The notes: generated by a model from the letters alone, not told the origin. A stretch of DNA of 64,000 nucleotides from Epiperipatus broadwayi (GCA_028023455.1 JAQFVV010000012.1:14956364-15020363), one strand, 5' to 3'; shown: positions 36,871 to 49,314, counted from the stretch's first letter. A program made the numbers and translations.

Positions 36871-37780
36871 GTTGTTGTTTATTAATGTCATAAGCTATAG
36901 ATTTAAATAATGTCAGTAGTAGCATGTTTCTTAATGAAAACCCATTAAGCATATAAGGCTGGAGAGTAATAAAAAGAATTGAAAGTTGCTCTGAGATCAG
37001 TTTCAGTTAATGACTCTGTCCACTGAAATTCTTAGAACTGATCAAGTTAGTATTTTAGAACAATGGAAGCTAAAAGCATTCTTGAGATCTGGTCATTGGC
37101 GTACAAATAGATAAAAAGAAAAGTGAGGTTAGAGAGCATTAAAGAAAAGAACTATTTTTTCTCAGTGATTTAGTGGGTGATTAAAATTTTAAAAAAATTA
37201 GATACAGGTAATAAAGAAGTGGGGAAAACAAATGTATTAACATTATTATCGATTAATGAAAATTTATTAGTGTACTCCATCGAAATGCAGGGGTAAATAT
37301 AATCGTACCAGTTTGTTAGGATGGCTCAGTGGACAGCTGTTGTGGGACATGCCTGAACATTATTTATGGGGATTTACTGTTTATTTAATCAAGTGTAATG
37401 GCCATGAACTTCAAACAGCTAGAACTCTTTTAAAGTATAATAGTAGGAAATAGAAACTATCAGCAAATGAAATCAATGTGGTGAATAATATATAAAAAAA
37501 TGAGTATGAACTAAAGTTACTGCACTATATTTCTGAATCAAATATAACTGATAAATTGAGAAATTCTAAAATCACAGTCATGTATGTCTCATTTAGTTTT
37601 TACAAAATTTATTATATTTGGATGTACAATGTCTTTGTTCTTAGAAACTTTATTATTATATATATGTATTATAACAGTTTTGTTACAATAAGAAAGGTAA
37701 TCTAATTTAATCAAATTCTAGAAAATTATTGTAATAGATCAGATTGTGATAATAGATAAATCTTCTGAATCATAGCCATA
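36871..37780. other. AT-rich, nothing recognised
   Basis: No supported gene, repeat or RNA. Confidence 0.35.
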
Positions 37781-38095
37781 TTTAAAAAGAAATCCCTTAT
37801 GAAAATAAACATTTATATTAGATTTGATAATTTAAATCTAGTGCGACCTCAAAGAATGGGAATATTTATAGAAGACCTTTGAACTTCTTTTATGATCAGT
37901 ATTAATTTTCTACATTCATGGCTAGCACTGTTGAACAAAATGATCCTGTCAAAATAAATATTATATACACAATCTATTTAACATTATGTGAGAAGTTTGC
38001 TTACTTATTTGAATGGGAAAAATTAAGAGAAACTAGTTCTGGGGCCAGTTTAACAACTATCAAGATTAAATGTTTATAGTAGCTCATATTAGTTA
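37781..38095. repeat. 300-bp direct repeat, copy 1
   Basis: Matches 41844-42105 in the same orientation (landmarks TTATATTAGATTTGATAATT and AAATAAATATTATATACACA). Copy 1 contains about 40 bp extra in the middle. Non-coding. Confidence 0.7.
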
Positions 38096-39539
38096 CATTA
38101 CAAAGATGCAACAAAAACTGTTTAATAAGGAACTCTTATAAATTCAGTAATAAATGCATGAATTGTCATATGTGAATGTGCACATATATAATATATATGT
38201 TACTTAAGTGCACTAATTAAAAAAATTAAAAGGAAAAATTAGTTTATACACTTATTCATATCATTAAATATTTTATAATGAAAAGTTACTTTGTAATAAG
38301 CAAGAAGTAGTAAAATGATAAGTTGTAATATAAAAAAAGAAAGAAAAATGGTTTCAATGTGTGTAAGAATTTTGAATTATGTAGTTAATAAAAAATTTAA
38401 GTATTTCATGACCTTTTCTGATATGCTTCCTGATTGGAATTTTAAATGAAACATTTGGCAATTCTTTAAGTAAGTTTAATGGCAAATCTAAATATGTTAT
38501 TTAAAATCATGGATTAATAAAATTAAAATAATTATCAATCAATTTGTAAAAGTTGGTAATGATTTTTTTTTCTTTTTTCCCATTACTAATGTAAATAAAA
38601 AGAGATTTTTTTCTTTTATTTATTTATAAAATAATGATTAATATTAAAATATCTGTAAAATTACTTGTTTCCACAATATGTTGTGAAAGAAATGAAAATA
38701 TTTATCAAAAATATATTGTAAGGAAACAGATAGTTTACATAAACTTGTTTGAAAAACATCACGAGTCCAACAGTAAGTGTGAGTAACTGCAGGTGGGGTA
38801 TAAAGAAGTCATGAACAAAAACTCAGACAGTTTAGTCTACTCTAAGCCTTAATTCAAGAAGCAGTGATTCCATACAAAAAGATACTGCTGGTTAAAACAG
38901 TTTTTACCATAGTTTAGATCACAAAGCTTACTGATGTTAAAGTATTTTTCAATAGTAAAATCCATCACAGCAACCATGACATTTTCCAGCAGAAGAGATA
39001 GAAAACATCAAATACATCAGTCAAAACACCAGATATGTAATCCAATCCAGAGACAAACACTGAAACTTGTAAAATCAGCCATTGTCTGCTTTAATCATAC
39101 TGTATGGAAAGAAATAGACTGTGCCATAAAACCTACCAGAACTACTGACTAATATTACCCTAACCAGTGCTACCCAATGTAGTATCCCCAATGCACCAAG
39201 AGGATAACTAACTTCTTTGGAGGTATTAATGAGGCTTCATTCATAAATATAGGAACAAAACAATATTTGTTGAAAGTCATGGTTTTAATTTTTTTCAACC
39301 TTTTACTAGTAAGATCTTATTAGCAAAGTAATCCAAGGCCTGATATTTAAAATATTTATTATTATTATTAGGCTTTTAATTAAAAACATCTTTTTTTATT
39401 ATTATCTTTAACATTTTGTGGTAATAGTATATATACTGAACCCTACCATTTGATCATGCTGTTTTTCTCCCAATCCCATCAATATACCGATTCATGGTCC
39501 ATCTGTTTACATAATATTACGGTATTTTTTTCCGGTCCA
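38096..39539. other. AT-rich, nothing recognised
   Basis: A less AT-rich patch at 38760-39240 has a 72-residue plus-strand frame (38934-39152), basic and without known motifs. I do not call it a gene. Confidence 0.3.
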
Positions 39540-39830
39540 TCTGTTTGGTTTACAAAATATTACAGTAAACCAAAGGTTTTTTTTTTCACCCGGGTTTTTT
39601 TTTCTCGTTTTGTTAAGAAACAAACACTTTGTTTTTACATGGTGTAGGGGTGTTGGTTTGTTTTTAAATCATCGACTAATGGTCCGTTTTTTTTTTCACC
39701 CGTTTTTTTTTTTTTTGTTCGTTTTTTAAGAAACAAACACTTTGTTTTAGATGGTGTAGGGGTGTTGGGTTGCTTTTAAATTATGGACTAACGATCCATC
39801 AGATGTCTTTATTTGAAAGACTTAAACAAT
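39540..39830. repeat. T-rich tandem duplication
   Basis: A unit of about 130 bp occurs twice: poly-T with CACCCG, then AAGAAACAAACACTTTGTTTT, then ATGGTGTAGGGGTGTTGG. A more diverged third unit continues to about 40230. No coding sense is visible. Confidence 0.65.
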
Positions 39831-40061
39831 TCGGTACTTTTGAATAAACCAACACTTGCTTTTTAGAGAGTGGAGGGAAGGGTTTGTTTTGATTTTGAAT
39901 TGTCATCCTTTTTTTTTTTAATTGATTACGAGGCTTTTTTTTTCAAATATTTATTTACGCTACAGAAACCTTTATATAATAGTGAAAAGTTCTTCCTTAA
40001 TTTTTTGGCCTTTTTAAAAAAGACATAAACAGTTCATTTTTAAAGAACACTTTTTTTGTAA

Positions 40062-40095
40062 GGGGGGAGGGGTGGTGGTGGTGGGGGGGGGAAGG
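40062..40095 (+). other. G-rich tract, G-quadruplex type
   Basis: A purine run of six G, then AGGGG, then a GGT repeat, then nine G and AAGG. There are several runs of three or more G with short loops, enough for a quadruplex fold in principle. It is striking in so AT-rich a setting. Confidence 0.6.
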
Positions 40096-40558
40096 TTTGT
40101 TTTGGTATTTTTCATTATCGACTTCTTTTTTGATTTTCTTTTTGAACATTTATGTTACCACACAGTTGTTTATTATTATTTTTTGGCCTTTTGAAGAAAC
40201 TCTTAAATACTTCTTTTTTTAGAATGAAATATTACCTACCTATTCTTTAGAATCATGTGAACAATAAAAACAACAACAGCTTCCCATGAAATAATTTACT
40301 GAATCAAAAATAAACAAAACTTTAGACAAGTTGTGACCAAAACAAGTAAAAAAACACCATTTTTGGGGGCATAAAAAATACAGCAGCCAAAAGTAACACA
40401 CAAATAAAATAACAGGGAACCAAAACAAAAAAAAAACTTTGACATGCTCATCTCATCTAGTATGGTCTGGAAGAGGTCCTGTCCCTATGGCCAGCAATTA
40501 ACTCAGCTTCAACCAATTTTGACAACTTGCAGATGACATTTTACTGTTCTTGTATGGA

Positions 40559-40867
40559 TTAACACGTAAACGTGCATTTGTGTGGGAAATCGGCAAAAAC
40601 TTTGCTGAAAAGAATAACCTTTTGAAGTTGTGTGCAGTTCAAAAATATAGGGAAGCATGTGTGATGACATTTCTTAATATGGAATACTAATTCCACTACA
40701 TTTTCTAAAAAATTTCCGACAAGCAATTTTTGGAGAGTTTCGTCTCTTTCAAATACAGCCACCATCAAATCAGACCATAGTGAGAGTTCAATAGTGCTCA
40801 TTTGAGGAATACTGTCACAATGCAACAGGCATAGTATTTCATTATATAATTGTAGACTACATAGCCC
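40559..40867 (-). CDS. Possible exon or gene fragment, unknown protein
   Basis: The minus strand is open from 40867 to a TAA at 40559-40561 (102 residues) with ordinary amino-acid composition. Examples are SLWSDLMVAVFERDETLQKL and GNFLENVVELVFHIKKCHH. The peptide looks mostly helical, with several cysteines toward the end. An ATG at 40798-40800 gives an 80-residue product. Alternatively the piece is a terminal exon with an acceptor near 40868. No family was recognised. The surrounding 40430-40990 is less AT-rich than its flanks. It could also be a retropseudogene or an old transposase piece. Confidence 0.3.
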   Translation of the reverse strand, partial: GLCSLQLYNEILCLLHCDSIPQMSTIELSLWSDLMVAVFERDETLQKLLVGNFLENVVELVFHIKKCHHTCFPIFLNCTQLQKVILFSKVFADFPHKCTFTC

Positions 40868-41521
40868 TCAGGCATCCTGCTATGGCTCAAGTGTCAGCCA
40901 TAAGTTAAGGCCACTAAAATGGTATATTGATGTGCATTGTGTGAAAAATAATGCCATCAAGCGGTGGGGTTCAGTATACATACTATTACCCATTTTGCAT
41001 ATATAATAATAGTTGCAAGTATATAAGCAACAATTTTATATATTTATTGTTAATAAATTGTTAAGTTAATTTTTTATTAATTCCATTTTGTTTGGGTTTG
41101 CTTACTGAATTCAATTCAAATACTATGCTATTAACATTCCTTATGCTTCTTAATATCAACAACTCTAAGAAATCATGCAATCCACTGGGAGACATGCTGG
41201 GATGGTATAATAATATATTAAGAATTATGATTGGGTGTTAGTAAGTTTTCCAGAAGTCAATCTTTTATTTAGAAGGTATAGTATCTTAATGTTTTATTTT
41301 TTTATTTATTGAAACTACAAAAGCAAATTAAAAATATTTTTGGGAAGACTTGCATTTCATTTAACCTTCAGTACTAGGTTGTAAATAATTATAATTATCA
41401 TTACAGAAATTTAGATAATATTCTTGATTATATTATAATTTAATCATTTTTATTCAAAGTATATTAACAATCTAAATATTATCTTTGCTCAACTTGAGTC
41501 AAAATTTACTGTTACATATTT

Positions 41522-41786
41522 ATCACATATAAAGTGTGATAAACAGAGTAGCTAAAATTCAAAAAACATTAATCACAAAAAAATTATTTGCCAAGCACTT
41601 TTGGTACCGTGTACATTAATCACAAAAAACTGTTTGCCAAGTGCTTTCGGTATCGTGTACACAGTACCGAAAGCACTTAGCAAATAGTTTTTTGCGATTA
41701 ATGTTTTTTGAATTTTAGCTACTCTGTTTATCACACTTATACGTGAAGAAACAATTTTCATTATCTGACAGAGTTTTTGTATTATA
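41522..41786. mobile_element. Inverted-dimer insertion without a visible ribozyme
   Basis: 265 bp flanked by the 12-bp direct repeat TGTTACATATTT (41510-41521 and 41787-41798). Inside, a unit of about 50 bp (ACATTAATCACAAAAAA...TTTGCCAAG(T/C)(G/A)CTTT) occurs twice in tandem on one strand and once inverted. The outer arms (GTGTGATAAACAGAGTAGC) are inverted too. The architecture matches the HHR palindromes at 47.3 and 59.1 kb, but I see no hammerhead core. Confidence 0.65.
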
Positions 41787-41843
41787 TGTTACATATTTGT
41801 ATATCATGACTTAAACCTAAAATTACTGTTACACTGATTTAAC

Positions 41844-42105
41844 TAAAAGGGAAATCCTTCATGAAGGTATACATTTATATTAGATTTGATAATTTAAATC
41901 TAAGTGCCATCTCAAAGAACAAGAATATTCATAGAAGGGATTTGAACTCCATTGAACAAGATGAACCGGTTCAAAATAAATATTATATACACAATCTATT
42001 TAACATAATATGAGAAGTTCACGGACTTAATTGAATGATAACAAATTAGGAGAAAAAAAATTGAAGCTAGTTTAACACCAACTAACAAAATTAAATGTTT
42101 ATTAA
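41844..42105. repeat. 300-bp direct repeat, copy 2
   Basis: Second copy of 37781-38095. See that entry. Confidence 0.7.
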
Positions 42106-42526
42106 TACAATAGTAAAATCATTTAACTAATGATAAAATTCCACACAGATATTTTGACCCAAAGTTTTATTAACATATTCAGTATTAACATTAATAACAA
42201 TGATAATAATTAAAAAACATTTGCAAAGAATATTTGAATTTAGTTTGAAAAGATGGCATAAAATGCAAAAATGGGCAAATAATTAAAAGTTCTTATGAAG
42301 TGCTTTTATGTTTACATCTTTTAAAGTCTTTTTTTTTTTTTTTTGTTCAGCTCAATATTTCTGGGTTATTTCTCTTTCTTTTTATTTATTTGAATTCATA
42401 TTGTTTATTTATTTGTAAATTTGGTTTTTTTTCTGAGATCTACTTTAGCTCATTTTTCTGATATATCTGTACACAGATGACACTTTTTTTTTATTTGATA
42501 AATTTTCAGCAACAAAAATATTAGGT

Positions 42527-42743
42527 TAAAATAGGCAAAAACTACACAGTAGTGCCCACTCAGTGCAAGCCAGAGTAATCAATGGATGCCAGAAGACTTG
42601 TGCATAAAATCCCTATCTAGTGCCTACTCATCCAATAGCATCCATTGATTACTCTGGCTTGTACTGAGTGGCACTACTGTATGAAGAGTTTTTGCCTGTT
42701 TTAATAACAGTTATGAACAAGCATAAGAAATGGTGATCATGTG
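42527..42743 (+). mobile_element. Short inverted-dimer member of the 13.2/51.2-kb HHR family
   Basis: 217 bp flanked by AAAAATATTAGGT (42514-42526) and AAAAATATAAGGT (42744-42756). The left part is the antisense of the family 3' region and stops at ACTCATCCAAT, close to the position where the hammerhead begins in longer members. The right part is the sense 3' region ending AATGGTGATCATGTG. The ribozyme itself is missing, so this is a 5'-truncated inverted dimer. Confidence 0.75.
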
Positions 42744-42756
42744 AAAAATATAAGGT

Positions 42757-44558
42757 GGCATATACTCCTCTACAATGACAGATTAAGTTGAGATTACATT
42801 TTCAGACTATTTGTGAATCATCTCTGGTTAATTACTTGAGACTATGTCATTCCAGACCAATGAACACAAACACAGAAAATGCAGCAATGCATATGACTGC
42901 ATTGAATACCTGCAAAATTACTCAAAATCTACAATTTTGACCAATCATACACTTTAAATCAAAATAGCATATAATTGGTAAAAACTACGTGCCTGTTTAA
43001 TATGTCATTCTTTTCATTATAGAAACAGCTTTCCAATGGTATATATTTTTTTGCATTATAAAAATTGTATTTTTTGTGAATGTTTTTGTAAAAGTTTTTT
43101 ATTTTCATTGTTTTTTATAACTTCACAAAAAAGAATGAATGGTGATTTTTTTGATCCTAAAACAAGGATTATAAATCTGGTGCATATATACGTATCTTCG
43201 AGGGTTAAGAATTGAACCAATCATAATTTTATATTAAGAAGCAGAGGTAATATTTTCCACCTGCTATAAGTATATAATATTTTTCAAATTTTTTGATATA
43301 AATAATCTATAATCCTGTAAAATAATATTCTAATTTTGTAATGTAGAATAAAAATCTGTTTTGTGCTCTGATGCATATTGTAATGGTCAAAAATTTTTAG
43401 CTAACATGCAAGTCACCCAAGAGTAATTTGCACGCAGTTGCACGCAGCTCCACATCCTGACATATCAAAAACTTTTTCTTTTTATATTCCACTAGACTCA
43501 GATACAAAAGACTTATCTCATTTTAATTATCATTAATAATTGCAATAAAAAGTGCTAGAATAATGAAAACGTATGATCTATTTACATATATGCATAATGA
43601 CAAAACAAATAATAACATCATTGCCAGAAACCCTCAGGAAATATCAGTCTATTGGCCTTTTCACTGGGGATTTTAACTAACAACATGCCCCAGCTCGTTT
43701 GATGAAAAATTAATATGATTAGATATCCATTACCTCATTATCCATGGACAATATATGACCCTATGCATCATCTTCATTGTCTCTGGATAGATTTTCTGCA
43801 CAGACTAACTGTAACTACTAATATCTATTAATGTAAACAGATCACAATGAAATTTTAAGATGCATTAATCTTACAAGTTTTAAGATATGCTAAAATTCAA
43901 GAAGTAGACTAATAGTAATAATAATCAACTATTAAGCTAATGCACATGTGCTTTGAAGATTTAAATTATAAATGAATACTCTCAATTCCAAACACAAGGT
44001 AAAGTCTTTTTGAAAAGATAGAATGAATCCATCTATCTTTTCCTATCCAAACGTTTATGTATGGAAAATCTTAAGCAGTTGGAAATGAGAGCATGAGATA
44101 TTAAATAATCGCTTTAAATTACTTTTACTATACTTGAATAAATAGTAGACTAATGTAAATCTTTGTGGCTGTATTTGCTTGGAAACAAATATTAAGCAAC
44201 TCAAATAAAGGAAACTAAATATCACATGAGCCAGATGCTCTTTACTGTCTGTTTTAATAGCAATCAAATAATTATCACCAACTGTCTGGGTAAAAATCAT
44301 GCATCTATCTAGCATTAGTGACTGAAACTTATGAACTATCTAGTATGAATGAGCATCTACCTGGTAAATAATGATATTAATAAACAGTGTAAGTGGCAGA
44401 AACAACATCTGCATTACACTCATTTATCAACAATCAAAGAATATATATAACACATATGACAGGAATGGGTGTTTATTGGAAAATACTACCCAAACTAAGT
44501 CACTAAGTGTGAGTGGCAGGAAAATGCATCTGTTTGACACTTGTCTATGAACCATCAA
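42757..44558. other. AT-rich, nothing recognised
   Basis: No gene seen. At 44370-44560 two imperfect copies of GAGTGGCAGGAAAATGCATCTG-like text lie about 130 bp apart just outside the LTR of the next element. Confidence 0.35.
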
Positions 44559-47333
44559 ATTATTGTATTGGTCGTCTTTGTACATTCATGTAACAAAATC
44601 TAGAGTCCAGGTAAAATATACCAAATCTGATCAAAATAAGATATGAAGATCCCAGGTCCAACCAAGCTTCAGTCTATTTACCAGTGCTCCATGATTTAAT
44701 ACTTATGAATGACACTTCTGAGATTACACACAGGCCTTGTTTTAATTCACAACCCATCTCCAAACAGAGAAAGAAATGAGACTCATAAATGCAATACACA
44801 GAGTTAATAAACTAATAATAGGCTAAAGTTAACTAATAAAAGAGCTTAGATAAATATTCTAATTAAAATGCGTATTAATCATATCTAATCAATAATTTAA
44901 TTGGATTGGAATACGGCTAAAATGATAATGGAGCTGAGAACATCACAGGTTTTATTTAATCAAAAATCAAAATACAAACAATTTAATGCATGCAGGTGTT
45001 ATATAATAAAATTAGGTTCCTGGGAAGGAATACAGTGTCTATGATATTATTTAAGAGTACCTAATAACTCTCATGCCTAGTGGAAAATCAATGCCTATGA
45101 CAATTTAGTATGCCAAATAATAATTACTTCTCCATCATAGTTTGCCAAATGACAGGAGAGCAATAATAGTAGCTGGAGACATATGTCATATATTTCAACA
45201 TTAACATTGCTGCTGTTTATTTTAGGTTAATTAAGGTTCAAGCACAATTATAATTCTTGATAGTGATGCAAATCAAGATCCCCTTCACCAGAGATTCTCA
45301 GGGTTTTGGATAAGTCACGAATATATGGATTATATTAAGGGAGAAAGGGCTAAATTAGCATTATCAATGGTTCACTATAGGCATGTTACTACACTTTACT
45401 AAAAGTTGGTACAGATGAGTAGTTATTTCCACATATAAGATGCATTGTCCATTTGGAACCAAGGAGCTTGCTAATAAATTAATTTAATATACCTAAGAAG
45501 TTCAGAAATCAGATAGGCTACTCAAAGGCCCCAGGTCCTTACTCCAATTGCATCTTTGGTGCTCTTACTGAATAAGTTGTCTCCAGGTGTGACTTGTGCT
45601 CACAATTACATTGATGGCCAGGACATGGATCAGCCTCCACCATTAGCCCATGTGGATTAGCAAGAAATGATATATCTATACATATATCGTAATATGTTAA
45701 AACAAGAGTGCCTTCAAATAGTTAGCAAATATTTGGGCTGCTAACACAAGCCAATTCATAAATTAAGCATTTAAAGTTAATGCTATTATAAAAGGGCCAA
45801 TTCATAAATTAATAATCCCATTTAAAAAAAATAATTAATTTACATCACTAACCAGGTCTTGATAGTGGGAGGTATATTTTAAAGGGTTAGAATGAATAAT
45901 GAACTACAAAATATACCATAATAATATATCCTCATGGCCAGAATTGCATCATCAGATAAAATTACTTTTAAAATCATAATTTACAATTATATTATGGACA
46001 AACCAGAATAACTAAGCACGAAAGATCAAATTTAAAGTTTGTCTGAATTATTATAACATTCACAAAGTGATCAAATATTATTATTACTTAATATAATTTC
46101 AAAACAGCAAGACAGGTTAGAATAACTAAGCATTATAAATAATATTTTCAGCACAAACTTATTATAATTAATAGTCTCATTGTTTCCCGATATATTTGGC
46201 ATATTATCACATATATCAGAAATAAAATATTAATAACAAATTTATAAAACAGTATAGGCATCACAGCAAGCATGAAAGAAAAAGATAGATTATGACTAAT
46301 AATATGATCATCAATGTTACATTTTAATTTACATAATATTAAAGGCTTTACATATATTAAATTTACAGAAAAGTAGGCATGTATTAATTGATGACTCTAC
46401 AGTTAAATTAGACAAAAGATTTTAAAGATGAAAATTGACTTTGAACATTCATTTAATGTGTTTTAGGAATTTTATCTACAACTTGTTATTGGAAGCATGT
46501 CTGTGGGTAGCATCATTCTTGGTGTCAGGTATGGCAGTAGCAGTATATAGTCAGAACCTCTCCAAGTGAAACATCAGCATGACAGGTGTCTTCAGCTCAA
46601 AGGATAAAGATGATTACCATTCTCTGGATTTGGAGAACAGCATCTCCCACCTGATTTACTCAGCCATATTAAAATTTAATTTAGTTGGCCAATGCTTTTA
46701 AGATTTAACAGCATGTGTTTTTATATAAGAAAAGGTAGCCTATTTATACTCACCATCCATTAAATTATATTTTCAATAACAAACTGTTTTTTAGCAAACC
46801 AAGCAATTAGCACCTTTAAATTTTGTAAATTTAAGTACCAAAATAACTCCTTTCCTTTTGTATTATTCCTTAAACAGGATGTTTTCTAAGATTTGATCAT
46901 TTACTCTCCTACAAGATTTTACAATTGACATGATTGGTTTTATTTATGAAATAAAGTATATTTTGACAAATATTTATTGTCTCAATAACTTTTTAATATT
47001 ACTCGTCACGTCATCCTAAAACAGATTTGAATCGCATGATATTTTTACAAATTTATTTTAGAAATAACTTTAGAAATGATCAATTTTAAAATGTAACAAA
47101 TACAAAAAACAAAATATGTCTAATATATATGTATCATGATCATACGTAAAATCACCTATATATGCATGATATTAATAAATTGAGTTACAAATTAAATGAT
47201 AAATTGTACAGAAATTTTGATAAAATTGTCACTGTAATCTAGGTATGATGGTTAGATTATTGGTGTAAATGTATGCATATATATATATATATGCGATCAT
47301 ACCCATATAACTGTATAGACATCTTTTAAGGTG

Positions 47334-47857
47334 TTTTTCTGAAGGTTTGTGATGATGATGTTCTAGCTGTATTTTTATATTGGACTATTTCCATCATCTA
47401 ATATGTGTGTTGAATGTCTTTAGAAAAGTTTAATTTTATTTAAATATTCCAAATGCATTCAATTGTTAGTAATATTACAGCAAACAGGTTAGTATATGCA
47501 CCAACTGTTAGTAATACCACAGCAAACAACTGTTAGTAATATCACAGCAAACAGGTTAATATATGCACTAACTGTTAGTAATATCACAGCAAACAGGTTA
47601 GTATATGCACAATGTTTTGAGAGGTATTTTTCTCCCTTTGCTGTGATATTACTAACAGTTAGTGCATACACTAACCTGCTTCATGTGATATTACTAACAG
47701 TTGTTTGCTGTGGTATTACTAACAGTTGGTGCATATACTAACCTGTTTGCTGTGATATTACTAACAGTTGAATGCATTTGGAATATTTAAATAAAATTAA
47801 ACTTTCCTAAAGACATTCAACACATATTAGATGATAGAAATAGTCCAATATAAAAAT
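47334..47857. mobile_element. Palindromic insertion with hammerhead remnant, nested in LTR A
   Basis: 524 bp flanked by the 15-bp direct repeat ACATCTTTTAAGGTG (47319-47333 and 47858-47872). The sister LTR has this sequence once and uninterrupted (about 55289-55303), so the empty site is known. Arms of about 230 bp are inverted copies. Each contains two or three tandem copies of a 40-60 bp unit (ACTGTTAGTAATATCACAGC...AGGTTAGTATATGC). The outer arms share GGACTATTTCCATCATCTA and the CCAAATGCA region with the element at 59077-59547, so the two are one family. About 36 bp at the left end are not part of the palindrome. Confidence 0.85.
47610..47646 (-). ncRNA. Hammerhead remnant at the palindrome centre (47.6 kb)
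   Basis: On the minus strand GGGAGAAAAATACCTCTC then AAAACATTGT aligns with the stem II and GAAACGTTGT segment of the 59.2-kb ribozyme. The CTGAAGA core is deleted and GAAAC reads AAAAC, so it is inactive. Confidence 0.5.
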
Positions 47858-48289
47858 ACATCTTTTAAGGTGATTGTAGGATTTAAACCAGGCAAAGAGT
47901 GGGCTGTGTAACTAAATGAAATTAATATGACAGGGTAAATATTCCATTTCATATCCCCACAGTTACAAAATAAATAAAAACAACAACAACAAAAAGATTT
48001 ACATATACTTAATACAGAAAATGCAATCATGGATCCAAGATAGAGTCAAATAATGGCAAAATGAAGTGGTTTATTTTACTACCCTGCTTAGCCAAATTCT
48101 CAATATACCATATACCCCAGTGATCCCATCTCACTGTGTTAAAGCTCAATCTCTATCCTATTGGTTTTTAGCATACTTATTAGTTTGGCTCATAACTAGA
48201 AGTGGTTAGCATGGTTAGTTAATATGTATCTACAAAAGTTAGTGCCCTGTGGCTTGGAATAGTTACCTTATTGTTTATATGAGATTAGA

Positions 48290-48500
48290 GAGCAGATCCA
48301 TGAATGGTTTAAGACCCTGGGCATTAAAAATCCCCAATAGATTACCTTTGTCTTCTAATAGATAAGCATTATCGATGCAATTTCACCTGATCAGGCATGG
48401 ACCTGTAAATAATGAAAAATATTTTTTATATTCCCTTAGAGTTATAATAATAAGTTGCATGGTTCAAACCCAGATGTAGTCTCCTACATGAAAAATGTGT
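48290..48500 (-). pseudogene. Integrase C-terminal (GPY/F) remnant, element 2
   Basis: The minus strand reads FSLFTGPCLIR, a stop, NCIDNAYLLEDKGNLLGIF and then GLKPF. This fits the gypsy integrase C-terminal module, where GP(Y/F) is followed by a Y-L-L-containing strand and ends in LKPF. It is next to the 3' LTR, as expected for the end of pol. The catalytic core is not recognisable between here and 48912. Confidence 0.6.
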
Positions 48501-48911
48501 AAACTATATCACTTTCTACTCTCCTCATGGGTATTTGCTTTCAATTAGCCCTCTCTTCTAATCTCCCAAATCTAACCTATTCTGTTTGTTTCTATCTTCC
48601 TCATCCGAAGAATCCTTTGTTCCTATTCCCCATATTTAAAATATTCTGGTTCCTATTCTCCATATTCAAAATATTCTGTTTGTTACTATCTTCCCCCATT
48701 TAATATATTCTGTCTATTCCTATATTCCATGCCTAAAGCATTCTGTTTGTTCCTATCCCCCACATCCAAAATTTTCTATTCATCCCTATTACAGATTATA
48801 TGTCTCTTTATTTTTTTGGACAATATCTAATGCAAGAACCACATTAGACTCATGAGACTATTAATTAATCTGAATGACACCCTCTTAAAAACATGGGTCT
48901 GCCTCTGGTAT
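48501..48911. other. Degraded pol segment of element 2
   Basis: Expected to hold integrase core and RNase H, but no motifs are left. On the plus strand a motif like TCCTATTCTCCATATTCAAAA repeats imperfectly (48600-48790), a small tandem expansion. A large deletion plus this expansion would explain the short spacing. Confidence 0.35.
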
Positions 48912-49290
48912 CTAAATGTAGTGTATTTTGATCTCTAGGATCCAATGCCACTTTCCAATAGCTGGCAGCCAAGTCAAAATTTGAAAAAATATTTGTGTGC
49001 CAGACCCCTTAAATGTTTCTTGTATTAAGGGTAGTACATCCCTCTTTGGACTGGTTATATTATTTAACTTGCATGTATCAAAGCATAGTCTCACAGATCC
49101 ATCTTGCTTCTTAACAATCACCAATGGATTGTTATATGGTGATGGAACCTCCTCAATGACACCCAACTATATCATCTATTGGATTGACATGTTAACTTTC
49201 ACTTGATATTGGAATGGAATAGTAATTGTGGCTTTGGAAAATATGTTTCCTCCCTAACTCTTATTCTATGAACTTATTCTTTAATCTCCC
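48912..49290 (-). pseudogene. Reverse transcriptase fragment, element 2
   Basis: Contains GVIEEVPSPYNNPLVIVKKQ and RLCFDTCKLNNIT, the fingers-palm start of gypsy RT. The next segment corresponds to the family D/YWQI region but is badly changed (LTWLPAIGKWHW). Upstream, in another frame (49170-49290), a primer-grip-like entry segment is suggested. The catalytic YxDD part is absent because the sequence breaks off at 48912. It is related to, but clearly distinct from, element 1. Confidence 0.75.
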
Positions 49291-49314
49291 CAATATCCCC
49301 TTTAAAAACCTGAC

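Larger units (their letters stand above)
44564..47951 (-). mobile_element. LTR A of LTR retrotransposon 2 (3' LTR, very long)
   Basis: A direct repeat of 52177-55381 along its whole length, beginning TGTATTGG and ending CCATTTCA (TG...CA). It flanks a gypsy-type internal region coded on the minus strand, so this copy is the 3' LTR. Its length is 3388 bp, or about 2.85 kb without a nested insertion (47334-47857 plus its target duplication). TTAT precedes it at 44560-44563 and follows the other LTR at 55382-55385, as expected for a 4-bp target duplication, though in AT-rich DNA that alone is weak. GTGGGGATA on the minus strand next to 47951 could be the polypurine tract. Confidence 0.75.

Noticed and set aside
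43379-43388. TGTAATGGTC, identical to the start of the repeat at 27711
   Set aside because: Only about ten bases match and similarity does not continue, so an LTR end is not supported.
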